The notes beneath the pieces were generated by a model, which was given only the letters and a program-made list of their open reading frames with translations, was not told where the DNA came from and did no database searches. Shown here piece after piece: positions 8,013 to 16,405 of a stretch of DNA of 64,000 nt; positions within the stretch are counted from its first letter, which is position 1, and every line of letters starts with the position of its first letter. A program made the translations under genes and the position numbers. The stretch spans positions 1 to 64,000 of the forward strand of contig CANQPS010000012.1 of assembly GCA_947625785.1 (NCBI GenBank), given 5' to 3'. This DNA comes from an uncultured Clostridia bacterium (GTDB lineage Bacteria > Bacillota > Clostridia > Oscillospirales > Acutalibacteraceae).

Positions 8013-8957
8013 TTAATATTCTCCATCATCCCAATCATCAATAAATGCATCATATGGGAATGCTCCTGCAAATTGGTCGGGATGAAGCTTTACATACAAA
8101 TTGCGTATTTTGGTTCTGGAATTTCCTAAAAAAGGAGTTGCAGAGCCACTGACTAAAAAGCTGTTGCTTATATTGTTTAATTCGCCAACTAAACCAAAAA
8201 TATACGATTTTAAAGATGGATCAGCAAATGTAGCTGCTTTTGACATCCACTTAGTTTCATACAAGTCTTTTATTTTACATGGCAGAGTCATGTCGATTAA
8301 TGATGCAGCATAGTTTTCTCCAATGAGAGCAGCCGTGATTTCGTCATAATCTGACGTGAACTCTTCAAGCAGTAATTCGTCTTCAGAAGAATAGGGGGAT
8401 TCATCTACTTGCTCTTCTGGAAGCTGAACACTTGTTGCTCCGGCAATACTACTTTTATTTAATCCATCTACCAGGTTGCTTACTGCGTTTCCCCACGCAT
8501 CGGCTACCGCTTGTCCAGATGCTAGTATCTTTTCTTCAAGAATATCATGTGGGGGTTTATCAGCACTCTTCGGAGTGCTTTTTTCTTTGCCTGAAGCCTC
8601 TCTTAATATTTCCAAGAACAAGTCTGTAATCTTAAGTGAAGCATTTACAGAGTTAATATCAGGAATATCATCCCTAAATTCATCAGCGAGTAGTTGTGCA
8701 GTTGTTACTCCGAATCCTTCAAGGTATGAAGGAAATTCATCGTCTTCATTTAAGTTTGCCAATATAAGAGCGGCAACCTTTGAAATACTTGTATTGCCAT
8801 TGAAGTATGATTTGAAAGTTTCAAGGCTAGTGTCTGCTAATAATTCGGGTCCACTTTCGTTCATCATGGTTTCAAAAATGGTCTTCGTAAATATTTTGGT
8901 ATTACTTTTTCCACCGATTACATTCTTTAGTTTCTTTGCAAAAACCTTAAATTCCAC
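8013..8957 (-). CDS. Unknown protein paired with the helicase
   Basis: First gene of the leftward operon, 314 residues, GTG start at 8957 with AAGGTGG upstream. The N-terminal 100 residues are helical (KVFAKKLKNVIGGKS), a low-complexity acidic linker follows at about 120-200 (EKSTPKSADKPP, EEQVDESPYSSEDE), and the C-terminal third (IDMTLPCKIKDLYETKWMS and ISNSFLVSGSATPFLGNSRT) looks globular. No signal peptide, membrane segment or catalytic motif is seen and I do not recognise the family. Close coupling to the helicase suggests a sensor or partner subunit; this is inference. Confidence 0.7.
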   Translation of the reverse strand: MEFKVFAKKLKNVIGGKSNTKIFTKTIFETMMNESGPELLADTSLETFKSYFNGNTSISKVAALILANLNEDDEFPSYLEGFGVTTAQLLADEFRDDIPDINSVNASLKITDLFLEILREASGKEKSTPKSADKPPHDILEEKILASGQAVADAWGNAVSNLVDGLNKSSIAGATSVQLPEEQVDESPYSSEDELLLEEFTSDYDEITAALIGENYAASLIDMTLPCKIKDLYETKWMSKAATFADPSLKSYIFGLVGELNNISNSFLVSGSATPFLGNSRTKIRNLYVKLHPDQFAGAFPYDAFIDDWDDGEY

Positions 8958-8993
8958 AGTTACACCACCTTGCTCATCTATTAATACCCAAGC

Positions 8994-9042
8994 CTACCCG
9001 TGGCTACCGAGTTCTACCTACCCACTTATATATACTGGGTAG
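8994..9042 (-). promoter_or_regulatory. Phased CTACC repeats and dyad in the operon leader
   Basis: CTACC begins at 8994, 9004 and 9014, an exact one-turn spacing, with a fourth at 9018 inside a dyad CTACCCA (9018-9024) / TGGGTAG (9036-9042). They lie between the minus-strand TATAAT (9113-9108) and the GTG start at 8957, so they would be in the leader DNA. The layout suggests cooperative binding by an XRE-type protein. Confidence 0.45.
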
Positions 9043-9209
9043 TGTAGAAAGCAAACAGCGAGTGCTTGCTACTTATAAGGCTGTATTGGGAAATTGTTCT
9101 ACCAAATATTATATCAGAAAAGAACGCAAAAATCTACACTTTCACAGTTTGTTAATATGCGTTCGCAGAGAAAATTTACAAATGCAGCTATCTTACCTCT
9201 CTGACCTTT

Positions 9210-9253
9210 AGTTGAGTTCATTAGGTGGATTCAACTAAGTGCCAGAGGCACTT
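9210..9253. repeat. Two adjacent stem-loops
   Basis: AGTTGA at 9210-9215 pairs with TCAACT at 9231-9236, and immediately after it AAGTGCC at 9237-9243 pairs with GGCACTT at 9247-9253 around an AGA loop. Neither is followed by a T-run on either strand, so they are not simple terminators. They sit in the gap where the prophage remnant begins. Confidence 0.45.
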
Positions 9254-9317
9254 AAAAAAATAATATCACAAGGCCTGATTAGCTATAAGGGCATTGGGAT
9301 ACAGATATCGACATCAA

Positions 9318-9335
9318 CCACAGGACAACCTGTGG
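9318..9335 (+). promoter_or_regulatory. Leader stem-loop before sigma-like gene
   Basis: CCACAGG-ACAA-CCTGTGG is a perfect 7-bp stem with a 4-base loop, about 130 bases before the sigma-like gene. It is followed by a G-rich GGGAGG and then pyrimidine-rich sequence. It may belong to an RNA leader of the prophage transcript. Confidence 0.4.
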
Positions 9336-9467
9336 GAGGTGTGATAGAGGTACCCTTATTTCCTTATGACCTTTTTCAGGCTTCATGGGTCGGTACTTCT
9401 ATAAGCACCGGCCTTTATTTGTTCCCATTGCTCTTCTGCAAGAACCAGGCAGAAAGGCAGGAACTTT

Positions 9468-9983
9468 ATGAAAATCAAGATTCGTTACGAGAACGAGCAC
9501 CAGACCCTTGAGGTTGAAAACGTGGAATTGGAGAGATGGCTCAACATCTCCATTACTGACGAAGAGAGCCAAGAGGATTACGAGAAGAGAATCCAAGAAG
9601 AAATCGAGGTCAGATATAACAGACCCGAGTACAACAACTGGCACAAGTTTGACCGTCATACTGGCAATGCTTATATGAAAAGCAAGGAAGGAACAGTTGA
9701 GGTCAACACCGAAGAGGCAATCATGTACAGAGCAGCTGATAAGTCAGCCTTTAACAGTTCTATTGATGGAGTACATAACCAGTTTGAATACGAAGAGTGC
9801 TGTGAAACTTTGAGAAGTCTTCTTAAACCTGCAGTGGCAGATATGGTCATTGCCATTGCCCTTGACGGCTACACCGTTGGTGAGTATGCAGCATCAATTG
9901 GTGATGATTCAAACAATGTCAGTCATCGTTACAGACGTGCAATCAGAAAATTAAAAAAAGTTTTTTCAAAAACGTCCTTTTAA
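9468..9983 (+). CDS. Phage sigma-70-like factor (region 4 type)
   Basis: A 171-residue protein of the sigma-factor-like family common in Lachnospiraceae mobile elements. The middle contains the typical RPEYNNWHKFDRHTG stretch (about residues 52-66). The C-terminal 60 residues form a region 4-like helix-turn-helix, with LDGYTVGEYAASIGDDSNNVSHR leading into a basic tail RRAIRKLKK. Such proteins are thought to direct polymerase to element promoters. It is the first recognisable gene of the prophage segment; the integrase, repressor and DNA polymerase genes usually found before it are missing, so the left arm appears lost. Confidence 0.75.
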   Translation: MKIKIRYENEHQTLEVENVELERWLNISITDEESQEDYEKRIQEEIEVRYNRPEYNNWHKFDRHTGNAYMKSKEGTVEVNTEEAIMYRAADKSAFNSSIDGVHNQFEYEECCETLRSLLKPAVADMVIAIALDGYTVGEYAASIGDDSNNVSHRYRRAIRKLKKVFSKTSF

Positions 9984-10109
9984 CCCTTCTCCCAAGGCTA
10001 CCAGGTAGGAGGGTGATTCCTTGGCTGGAACGGCAACCCCTTTGTCCTTACGGACATTTCCCCTAACAGGGGAATCCCCTCCAAGAAATTATTTAAGGAG
10101 GTAATTCGT
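9984..10109 (+). promoter_or_regulatory. Structured leader of the antirepressor gene
   Basis: The 126-base gap folds into several short hairpins, including GTCC-TTAC-GGAC and TTCCCC-TAACA-GGGGAA, ending in AAGGAGGTAATTCGT before the ATG at 10110. It may modulate translation or termination; no T-run follows the hairpins. Confidence 0.35.
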
Positions 10110-10874
10110 ATGGAATTACAAGTATTTAACAGCACAGAGTTTGGCTCTGTAAGAACAGCAACTGTAAACGGTGAGGTTATGTTTGTTGGCAAGGATGTAG
10201 CAGACATTCTCGGGTACCAGAACGGTAGCCGAGATATTAACCGCCATGTAGATGAAGAGGACAGACACAAGGTTATGCTTTTTGATGGTAACCAGGATAA
10301 GGAAACCATCATCAATGAGTCTGGACTTTACAGTCTTATCCTTTCAAGCAAGATGCCGAATGCGAAGAAGTTCAAGCACTGGGTTACATCAGAAGTTCTT
10401 TCGGCTATCCGTAAGCATGGAATGTATGCCATCGATGAGATTTTGGAAAATCCTGATCTTGCGATTGCAGCACTTACACAGCTTAAGGAAGAGCGTGAGA
10501 GAAGAAAGCAGCTTGAATGTCTGGCATTGGTTCAGCGTCAGCAGATTGCAGAACTCCAGCCAAAGGCAAGCTACTATGACCTTATTTTACAGAACAAGAA
10601 CACAGTACCTATTACACAGATTGCAAAGGACTACGGTATGAGCGGTCGCAAGTTCAATGAACTTCTTCACGAACTTGGGGTTCAGTACAAGTTCAGAAAG
10701 ACCTGGCTTTTATATCAGCACTACGCAGAGTGTGGATACACACAGTCCCGTACTTACGCAATCGATGAGAGCAGAAGTGTGATGCATACCTACTGGACTC
10801 AGAAGGGCAGACTTTTCCTTTATGACCTTTTGAAGAATGAAGGCATCTTACCGGTTATCGAACAGGAGGATTAA
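10110..10874 (+). CDS. Phage antirepressor (BRO-N plus KilAC)
   Basis: A 254-residue two-domain antirepressor. Residues 1-105 are a BRO-N domain (VMFVGKDVADILGYQN, INESGLYSLILSSKMPNAKKFKHWVTSEVLSAIRK split by short linkers). Residues about 135-250 are a KilAC/ANT-type C-terminal domain (ITQIAKDYGMSGRKFNELLHE, with WLLYQHYAECGY). The family interferes with the lysogenic repressor and binds DNA. AAGGAGGTAATTCGT gives an ideal start at 10110. DUF4406 follows after 5 bases. Confidence 0.9.
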   Translation: MELQVFNSTEFGSVRTATVNGEVMFVGKDVADILGYQNGSRDINRHVDEEDRHKVMLFDGNQDKETIINESGLYSLILSSKMPNAKKFKHWVTSEVLSAIRKHGMYAIDEILENPDLAIAALTQLKEERERRKQLECLALVQRQQIAELQPKASYYDLILQNKNTVPITQIAKDYGMSGRKFNELLHELGVQYKFRKTWLLYQHYAECGYTQSRTYAIDESRSVMHTYWTQKGRLFLYDLLKNEGILPVIEQED

Positions 10875-10879
10875 GAGAT

Positions 10880-11320
10880 ATGGGTGTTGATAAGTTTAAT
10901 CACGAAGGGTACTTTGACCCGACCACATATGAGGCTCTTACCAACATCCACCGTGAGGAAATGGCAGCTGATAAAAAGGCTGCCTATCTTCCTTTGGTGT
11001 ATGTATGCAGTCCGTATGCAGGTGATATCGGGAATAATGTAAAGAACGCAAAAGTATACAGCAGATATGCCGTTAAGGAGAATGCTATCCCGGTAACACC
11101 TCATCTTCTATATCCACAGTTCATGGATGATGGTAATGAGGCTGAAAGAGAGATGGCTATGCATTTCAATTATGTACTTCTTGGCAAATGCACAGAGGTC
11201 TGGGTCTTCGGTGGTGTGATTAGCCGAGGCATGGCTCGTGAGATTGGTGTTGCCAAGAAAAGAAGAATGAAGATCAGATGGTTTACCCAGGATTTGAAGG
11301 AGGTCGGAGAATATGATTAA
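10880..11320 (+). CDS. DUF4406 phage protein (deoxyribosyltransferase-like fold)
   Basis: A 146-residue protein. The core from about residue 40 reads VYVCSPYAGDIGNNVKNA, then VTPHLLYPQFMDDG and CTEVWVFGGVISRGMAREI, the signature of the DUF4406 family, related in fold to nucleoside 2-deoxyribosyltransferases. The first 35 residues are an extra helical N-terminus seen in phage versions. The enzymatic activity is not established for this family. The last 8 bases overlap the primase gene, and the ATG follows GAGGATTAAGAG in a tightly packed operon. Confidence 0.8.
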   Translation: MGVDKFNHEGYFDPTTYEALTNIHREEMAADKKAAYLPLVYVCSPYAGDIGNNVKNAKVYSRYAVKENAIPVTPHLLYPQFMDDGNEAEREMAMHFNYVLLGKCTEVWVFGGVISRGMAREIGVAKKRRMKIRWFTQDLKEVGEYD

Positions 11321-13568
11321 TTTTACTGTTTATTCAGCAGACTGTGTCGGTAACAGCGGTAACTGTCTGTATCCCAATAAGAATGTTGTAACGGATAAAG
11401 AATCCTTTATCGCAGCAATCAAGATGGATCATGTAACTGCAAAGTACAAAGGAAACTATCGCAGTAAGGATAACTTTGAATCCTCCGACTGTATTCCACT
11501 TGACTGTGACAATGATCATTCAGAGAACCCTGAAGACTGGCTTACTCCTTTTGACATTGCACTTTCAATTCCGGGAGTTGTATTTGCTGCATCTTACAGC
11601 AGACACCATAACCTTCCAAAGGGTGACAAATCGGCAAGACCTAGATTTCATGTGTTCTTCCCTATACCAAAGGTGACGGATGGAGAAGAGTATGCAGCCA
11701 TGAAACGAAAGATTGCCGATGCTTTTCCTTATTATGATACCAATGCATTAGACTCTGCAAGATTCCTTTATGGTAATGACTCTGACGAAGTGGAGTTTTA
11801 TGAAGGTGATAAAACCATTCTTGATTATCTGGAAGAGGATGATTTTGCTGATTTCGATGCAAGCCTTGAGCAGGTGCCGGAAGGTCAGCGTAACAGTACC
11901 ATGAGTCACATTGCCGGAAAGATTATCAAGAGATACGGAAATACAGAAGAGGCTTATCAGATATTCCTTAAAAAGGCAGAACTCTGTAATCCGCCACTTC
12001 CTGAAAGTGAACTCAAGGTGATATGGAGAAGTGCATCAAAGTTCGGTAACAAGGTATCGAACCAGGAAGGCTACATTCCACCTGAACAGTACAATTCCGA
12101 TTGCAGATTAAAGCCTATGGACTTTTCGGATGTGGGACAGGCTACGGTTCTTGCAACGGAGTATAAGGACATTCTTCGCTATTCCCCATCGACTGATTAC
12201 ATGGTCTACAACGGCAGTTTCTGGGAAGAGTCAAAACCAAAGTCCCAGGGTGTTTCCCAGGACTTGACGGAAAGACAGCTTGCAGAGGCTGAAACCGAAA
12301 TGAAGAAGGCTATGGATGAACTTGTAAAGAATGGTGGTATGGAGATTCTTGTATCCGTGGGTCCGAAAAAAGCAGTTCAGATGTTCAACAAGCAGTAGGC
12401 TCATGCCTATGAGATGTATGAAGATGCTGTGGCATATAAGAAATATGCCATTAAGCGAAGAGATACAAAGAACATTGCAGCCACATTAAAAGAGGCTCGT
12501 CCGATGCTTGAAGTTGAACAGCGAAACCTTGATGCCGATGAGTTCATGCTGAACACACCGACTCTTACCTATGATTTAAGACAGGGCACCAAATTTCCGA
12601 TGGAACACAGACCAGAGCATTTCATCACAAAACAGACAACCGTTGACCCATCAAGTGATGGAGCAGATATCTGGGCAGCTGCACTTGATACCTTCTTTTT
12701 AAGGGATACCGACCTTATCGATTATGTTCAGAGAATGGTTGGTCTGTCGGCAATCGGTAAGGTGTATGTGGAGGCACTCATTATCGCATATGGAGAAGGC
12801 CGTAATGGTAAGTCTACCTTCTGGAATGTTATCGCAAGGGTTCTTGGTACATATTCAGGAAACATCTCTGCCGATATGCTGACAGTTGGATGCAGAAGAA
12901 ATGTCAAGCCGGAACTTGCCGAGGCAAAGGGTAAGCGAATGCTTATTGCAGCAGAACTTGAAGAAGGCATGAGATTGAATACTGCCAATGTTAAACAGCT
13001 TTGTTCTACCGATGAAATCTATGCTGAAAAGAAGTATAAAGATCCGTTCTCATATACTCCGACTCATACACTTGTACTTTATACTAACCACCTGCCAAAG
13101 GTCGGTGCGATTGATAAAGGTACCTGGAGAAGACTTATCGTTATTCCATTTGATGCCAAGATTGAAGGAAGTGCAGATATCAAGAATTATGCAGACCATC
13201 TGTTTGAAAAGGCAGGCGGAGCAATCCTTACATGGGTAATCGAAGGTGCAAGAAAGGTAATCGCAGACAATTACAAGATTGAACCACCCAAGAAAGTGCG
13301 TGATGCCATTGAACATTATAAGGAAAGTAATGACTGGCTTTCCTACTTCTTAAGTGAACGCTGCGAACTTGACCCTGCCTATGTGGCAAAGTCGAGCGAG
13401 GTATATAACGAGTATCGAATCTTCTGTACCCAGGTGGGTGAGTTTACAAGAAGTACAACAGATTTCTACACAGCTTTGGAAACAGTCGGATTTGAAAGAT
13501 ATCGTGACCGTAAAGGCAGATACATTAAAGGCTTAAGACTCAAGACGGACTTTATGGAAGAAGAGTAA
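11313..13568 (+). pseudogene. Phage primase-helicase (D5/VirE-like), in-frame amber at 12396
   Basis: One reading frame of 751 codons interrupted only by TAG at 12396-12398. The first part (361 codons) holds a primase-like domain (YSADCVGNSGNCLYPNK, DCIPLDCDNDHSENP, ASYSRHHN, ARPRFHVFFP). The second (in frame from 12399; first ATG 12414) holds a D5-type SF3 helicase with Walker A YGEGRNGKSTFW, AAELEEG, and VLYTNHLPKV followed by WRRLIVIPF. The codon before the stop is CAG and QQAHAYEMY would be natural, so a single CAG-to-TAG change explains the stop. Either the gene is dead, the two halves are made separately, or UAG is read through. With other damage nearby, decay is the simplest reading. 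Confidence 0.85.
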
Positions 13569-13710
13569 TGACAGTAGGTGTGACAGTTAATGACGGCTAT
13601 TTACTATCCTTTTCTATAGAGTAAAAAAATTAAGTCTATATATAAAGTATAGGAAATGACAGTCTTACCCTGTCACACCATCAAATTCAGCATTGATGGA
13701 GGTGGCACGA
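13569..13710 (+). other. Gap with TGACAG repeats before VRR-NUC gene
   Basis: The motif TGACAG recurs at about 13568, 13581 and 13658, with the related GTGTGACAG and CTGTCACACC forming a loose dyad across the gap. The centre is very AT-rich with TATATATAAAG. It probably holds a promoter or operator, but I cannot define the boxes. Confidence 0.3.
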
Positions 13711-13992
13711 ATGCGTGAAAAAGAAGTAGAGCAGAAGCTTGTAAAAGCTGTAAAGCTTTCAGGTGGTTTCTGCATCAAATTTACATCTCCCGGATTTGAC
13801 GGAGTGCCGGATAGACTGGTTCTTCTTCCAAAAGGGAGAATGGCTTTTATAGAACTCAAGGCTCCTGGCAAGAAACCAAGAGCCTTACAGAAAAGAAGAA
13901 TGAAACAGTTATCAGCTTTAGGGTTTCCCTGCTATGTGGTTGATAACACTGATGTGATTGGGGGTGTCATTGATGAAATACAATCCTCATGA
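13711..13992 (+). CDS. VRR-NUC nuclease
   Basis: A 93-residue minimal VRR-NUC domain, a PD-(D/E)XK-superfamily nuclease found next to phage SNF2 helicases. The catalytic pattern is visible: REKEVEQKLVKAVK at the start, FTSPGFDGVPDRLVL (Asp of the core), then MAFIELKAPGKKPRALQ (the ExK), then the helical QKRRMKQLSALGF. ATG 13711 has GGAGG 8 bases upstream. Its end overlaps the start of the SNF2 gene by 20 bases, so the two are translationally coupled. The pair probably acts on branched or replicating phage DNA. Confidence 0.9.
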   Translation: MREKEVEQKLVKAVKLSGGFCIKFTSPGFDGVPDRLVLLPKGRMAFIELKAPGKKPRALQKRRMKQLSALGFPCYVVDNTDVIGGVIDEIQSS

Positions 13993-15345
13993 TTATCAGA
14001 CTTATGCAACGAACTTTGTACTGGAACATCCTGTGGCAGCAGTCCTTTTAGAAATGGGACTCGGAAAGAGTGTGATTACTTTAACAGCAATCTTTGAACT
14101 TCTCTATAACAGATTTGAAGTTGGAAAGGTTCTGGTGATTGCACCCCTTCGAGTGGCAAGAGATACATGGCCTGCTGAAATAGAAAAGTGGGATCACTTA
14201 AAGGGTCTTACCTATTCGGTTGTTATAGGTACAGAGTCGGAGCGAAAAGAGGCATTAAGAAAAAGTGCTGGTATTTATCTCATAAACAGAGAAAATGTGG
14301 ACTGGCTTATCAATAAGTTATCAATAAGAGTGGCTTTCCATTCGATTTTGATATGGTTGTCATTGATGAATTGTCATCTTTCAAGTCTGCGTCGGCTAAA
14401 CGATTCAAGAGCCTTCTTAAAGTAAGACCGAAGGTAAAAAGAATCGTGGGTCTTACAGGAACTCCAAGCAGTAATGGACTTATGGATTTATGGGCAGAGT
14501 TCAGAATCCTTGACATGGGAGAAAGGCTCGGAAGATACATTACACATTATCATATGAATTTCTTTGTGCCGGATAAACGAAATCAGCAGATGATATTTTC
14601 CTACAAACCAAGACCGGGTGCGGAAGATGCCATCTACAGACTGATATCGGATATTACGATTTCTATGAAATCGGCAGATTTTCTTAAAATGCCTGAATGC
14701 ATTATGAACGAAGTGGAAGTAAAGCTTTCAGAAAAGGAATGGTCTGTATATGACGAATTAAGGCAGGAAATGGTTGTGTCTTTGGAATATGAAGAGATTG
14801 ATGCTGCAAATGCAGCTGCTCTTTCAGGCAAACTTCTGCAGATGGCCAATGGTGCTATCTATAACGAAGAAAAAGAGGTCTTCCATATTCATGACCGTAA
14901 GCTTGATGCACTTGAGGACTTGATTGAAGGTGCAAATGGCAAGCCTGTACTTGTAGCTTACTGGTATAACCACGATTTGGAGCGAATCAGGGAAAGATTT
15001 AAGGTTCGTGAAATCAAGACTTCAAAGGATATTAGGGATTGGAATAATGGCGAGATACCGATTGCCGTAATCCATCCTGCGAGTGCCGGACATGGCTTGA
15101 ATTTGCAAAGTGGTGGTTCGACTCTTATATGGTTCGGTCTTACCTGGTCATTGGAACTCTATCAGCAGACAAATGCAAGGTTATGGAGACAGGGGCAGAA
15201 ATCCACGGTTGTCATACACCACATTATTTCAAAGGATACCATTGATGAAGATGTTACGAAGGCATTAAGGCTCAAAGAGAAAACACAGACAGATCTTATT
15301 GATGCGGTTAAGGCAAGAATCGGAGGTGGTGCTAATGGTGGCTAA
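13973..15345 (+). pseudogene. SNF2-family helicase broken by an 11-bp tandem duplication
   Basis: The protein is split over two frames. The first begins MKYNPHDYQTYATNFV at 13973 with Walker A LEMGLGKSVITL and APLRVARDTW; the second contains VVIDELSSFKS (motif II), GLTGTPSSNGLMDLW (motif III) and C-terminal HPASAGHGLNLQ, QTNARLWRQGQK (motifs V and VI). The frame changes at an exact tandem repeat of 11 bases, 14307-14317 and 14318-14328. Deleting one copy restores INKSGFPFDFDMVVIDE. A slipped-strand duplication therefore inactivated an otherwise intact helicase, or it arose in assembly. All other helicase motifs remain. Confidence 0.88.
14307..14328. repeat. 11-bp tandem duplication (frameshift)
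   Basis: TTATCAATAAG occurs twice, back to back, inside the SNF2 gene between the nucleotide-binding motif and motif II. The net insertion of 11 bases is not a multiple of three. Confidence 0.9.
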
Positions 15346-15754
15346 AGAAAGCCTTAGAAAGATTGCGAGAATGGAACAGTTCATTCAGACCAAGAAGGAA
15401 CGTCTGGCAGTCCTCAGGAATATGAGCAGCAGCATTTCATCTCCAAGGTTTGATGATATGCCAAGAAATCCTAATAAGGGAAAATCAAGACTGGAAGAAA
15501 CCATTCTTAAATATATCGACCTTGAAAATGAGATAAAGGCAGATGAAGAAAAGCTGGAACATGAAAAGCTGATTATTCTTGAGACAATCGGTAAGATTGA
15601 AGAACCCGAATATCAGACCATTCTTATAAGCCGATATTTCAAACACCAGACATGGGACGAAATAGCAAACTGTCTGTTCTATACGAAAAGATGGCTCTAT
15701 TCCCTTCATGGCAGAGCATTGGAGAAACTGGATGAAAAACTGATGGAATTCTAA
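15335..15754 (+). CDS. DUF1492/ArpU-like phage late regulator
   Basis: A 139-residue protein of the DUF1492 type, with an N-terminal helical coiled coil (VAKESLRKIARMEQFIQ) and a C-terminal sigma-region-4-like helix-turn-helix (YQTILISRYFKHQTWDEIA, then RWLYSLHGRALEKL). ArpU/RinA-like proteins at this position switch on the packaging and structural genes. ATG 15335 has GGAGGTGG about 6 bases upstream and overlaps the end of the SNF2 gene. The phased repeats just downstream, before the HNH gene, are its likely binding site. Confidence 0.8.
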   Translation: MVAKESLRKIARMEQFIQTKKERLAVLRNMSSSISSPRFDDMPRNPNKGKSRLEETILKYIDLENEIKADEEKLEHEKLIILETIGKIEEPEYQTILISRYFKHQTWDEIANCLFYTKRWLYSLHGRALEKLDEKLMEF

Positions 15755-15760
15755 AAAGAG

Positions 15761-15808
15761 TTCACTCGAATTCACCTGAGTTCACCTCAGTTCATCTATA
15801 ATTCATCT
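15761..15808 (+). promoter_or_regulatory. Helically phased TTCAYYT repeats, late-operon activator site
   Basis: TTCACTC, TTCACCT, TTCACCT and TTCATCT start at 15761, 15771, 15781 and 15791, an exact 10-bp period, with a fifth TTCATCT at 15802. They lie upstream of a TATAAT at 15826-15831 that has no consensus -35 box: the -35 position falls on the fifth repeat. This is the layout of an activator-dependent promoter. The activator gene is probably the DUF1492 gene ending at 15754. Confidence 0.7.
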
Positions 15809-15825
15809 AATGGGTATGATATACT

Positions 15826-15831
15826 TATAAT
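15826..15831 (+). promoter_or_regulatory. -10 box of the late promoter
   Basis: TATAAT, preceded by TATACT. About 60 bases downstream the leader contains an AAGCC...GGCTT stem (15850-15875) ending in TTTTC, which may act as an attenuator before the HNH gene. Confidence 0.55.
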
Positions 15832-15907
15832 AGCAAAATAGACTAAGAACCAAGCCTTGTGGGGAAACCTGTAGGGCTTTTCTTATGCCCATAAGGAGGT
15901 GGATAAG

Positions 15908-16294
15908 TTGCCGAAACTACCGAAGAAACCGTGTGGTTACCCCGGCTGTCCGAACCTTACTGATGGAAGGTACTGCAAGGAACACGAGAAACAGGCTGCG
16001 AGTTCCTACGAGAAGTATGGCAGAGATCCAGCTGTACGCCGTAGGTACGGACGAGCATGGAAACGTATCCGTGACAAGTATGTATCACAGCATCCTTTCT
16101 GTGAAGTGTGCTTTGAGAAAGGGATCCTTGTGCCTGTAGATGAGGTTCATCACAAGCTGCCACTGTCAGAAGGTGGAACGCACGAGAGGTCTAACCTCAT
16201 AGCTTTATGTAAGTCATGTCATGCCAAGATTCATGGTGAGCGTGGTGATTATCATGGAAGCAAAAAACATCGTGTTTACAGCTATGATAAGTGA
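15908..16294 (+). CDS. HNH endonuclease
   Basis: A 128-residue HNH nuclease: an N-terminal zinc-binding CGYPGCPN...YCKEH, then the HNH core CEVCFEKG, VDEVHHKLPLSEGGTHERSN and LIALCKSCHAKIHG split by short gaps, with the paired Cys residues holding the structural metal. In head-tail phages with P27-type small terminase this enzyme is needed for packaging. TTG 15908 is preferred because GGAGG (15895-15899) is 8 bases upstream; GTG 15899 overlaps it. It is the first gene of the late region. Confidence 0.9.
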   Translation: MPKLPKKPCGYPGCPNLTDGRYCKEHEKQAASSYEKYGRDPAVRRRYGRAWKRIRDKYVSQHPFCEVCFEKGILVPVDEVHHKLPLSEGGTHERSNLIALCKSCHAKIHGERGDYHGSKKHRVYSYDK

Positions 16295-16405
16295 CCCCAG
16301 GGGCGGTCAGAATCTCAAACGCATTAAGGTCCCGGGAAACGGCGTGGGGTCTTGCGTGTGAAAAATGCGAAATCAAAAGGGTAATTAAAGGAGGATGTAC
16401 TTAAC

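Larger units (their letters stand above)
8958..9467. other. Regulatory gap between defence island and prophage
   Basis: This 510-base stretch has no convincing gene. Its left half carries the leftward operon's promoter region: CTACC repeats exactly 10 bp apart at 8994, 9004 and 9014, a dyad CTACCCA/TGGGTAG at 9018-9024 and 9036-9042, and a minus-strand TATAAT at 9113-9108. Its right half carries three hairpins (9210-9236, 9237-9253, 9318-9335) before the sigma-like gene. The left boundary of the prophage remnant must lie in here but no attachment site is evident. Confidence 0.5.

Noticed and set aside
9237-9253. AAGTGCC/GGCACTT hairpin as a terminator
   Set aside because: It is followed by A7 on the + strand and has no T-run on the minus strand, so it does not fit a rho-independent terminator for either direction.
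9239-9511. 90-codon + strand frame before the sigma-like gene
   Set aside because: It has no ribosome site, runs through three hairpins and overlaps the true start of the sigma-like gene; its composition is not protein-like.
14310-14540. Minus-strand frame across the SNF2 frameshift
   Set aside because: Antisense shadow; the frameshift is fully explained by the 11-bp duplication on the + strand.
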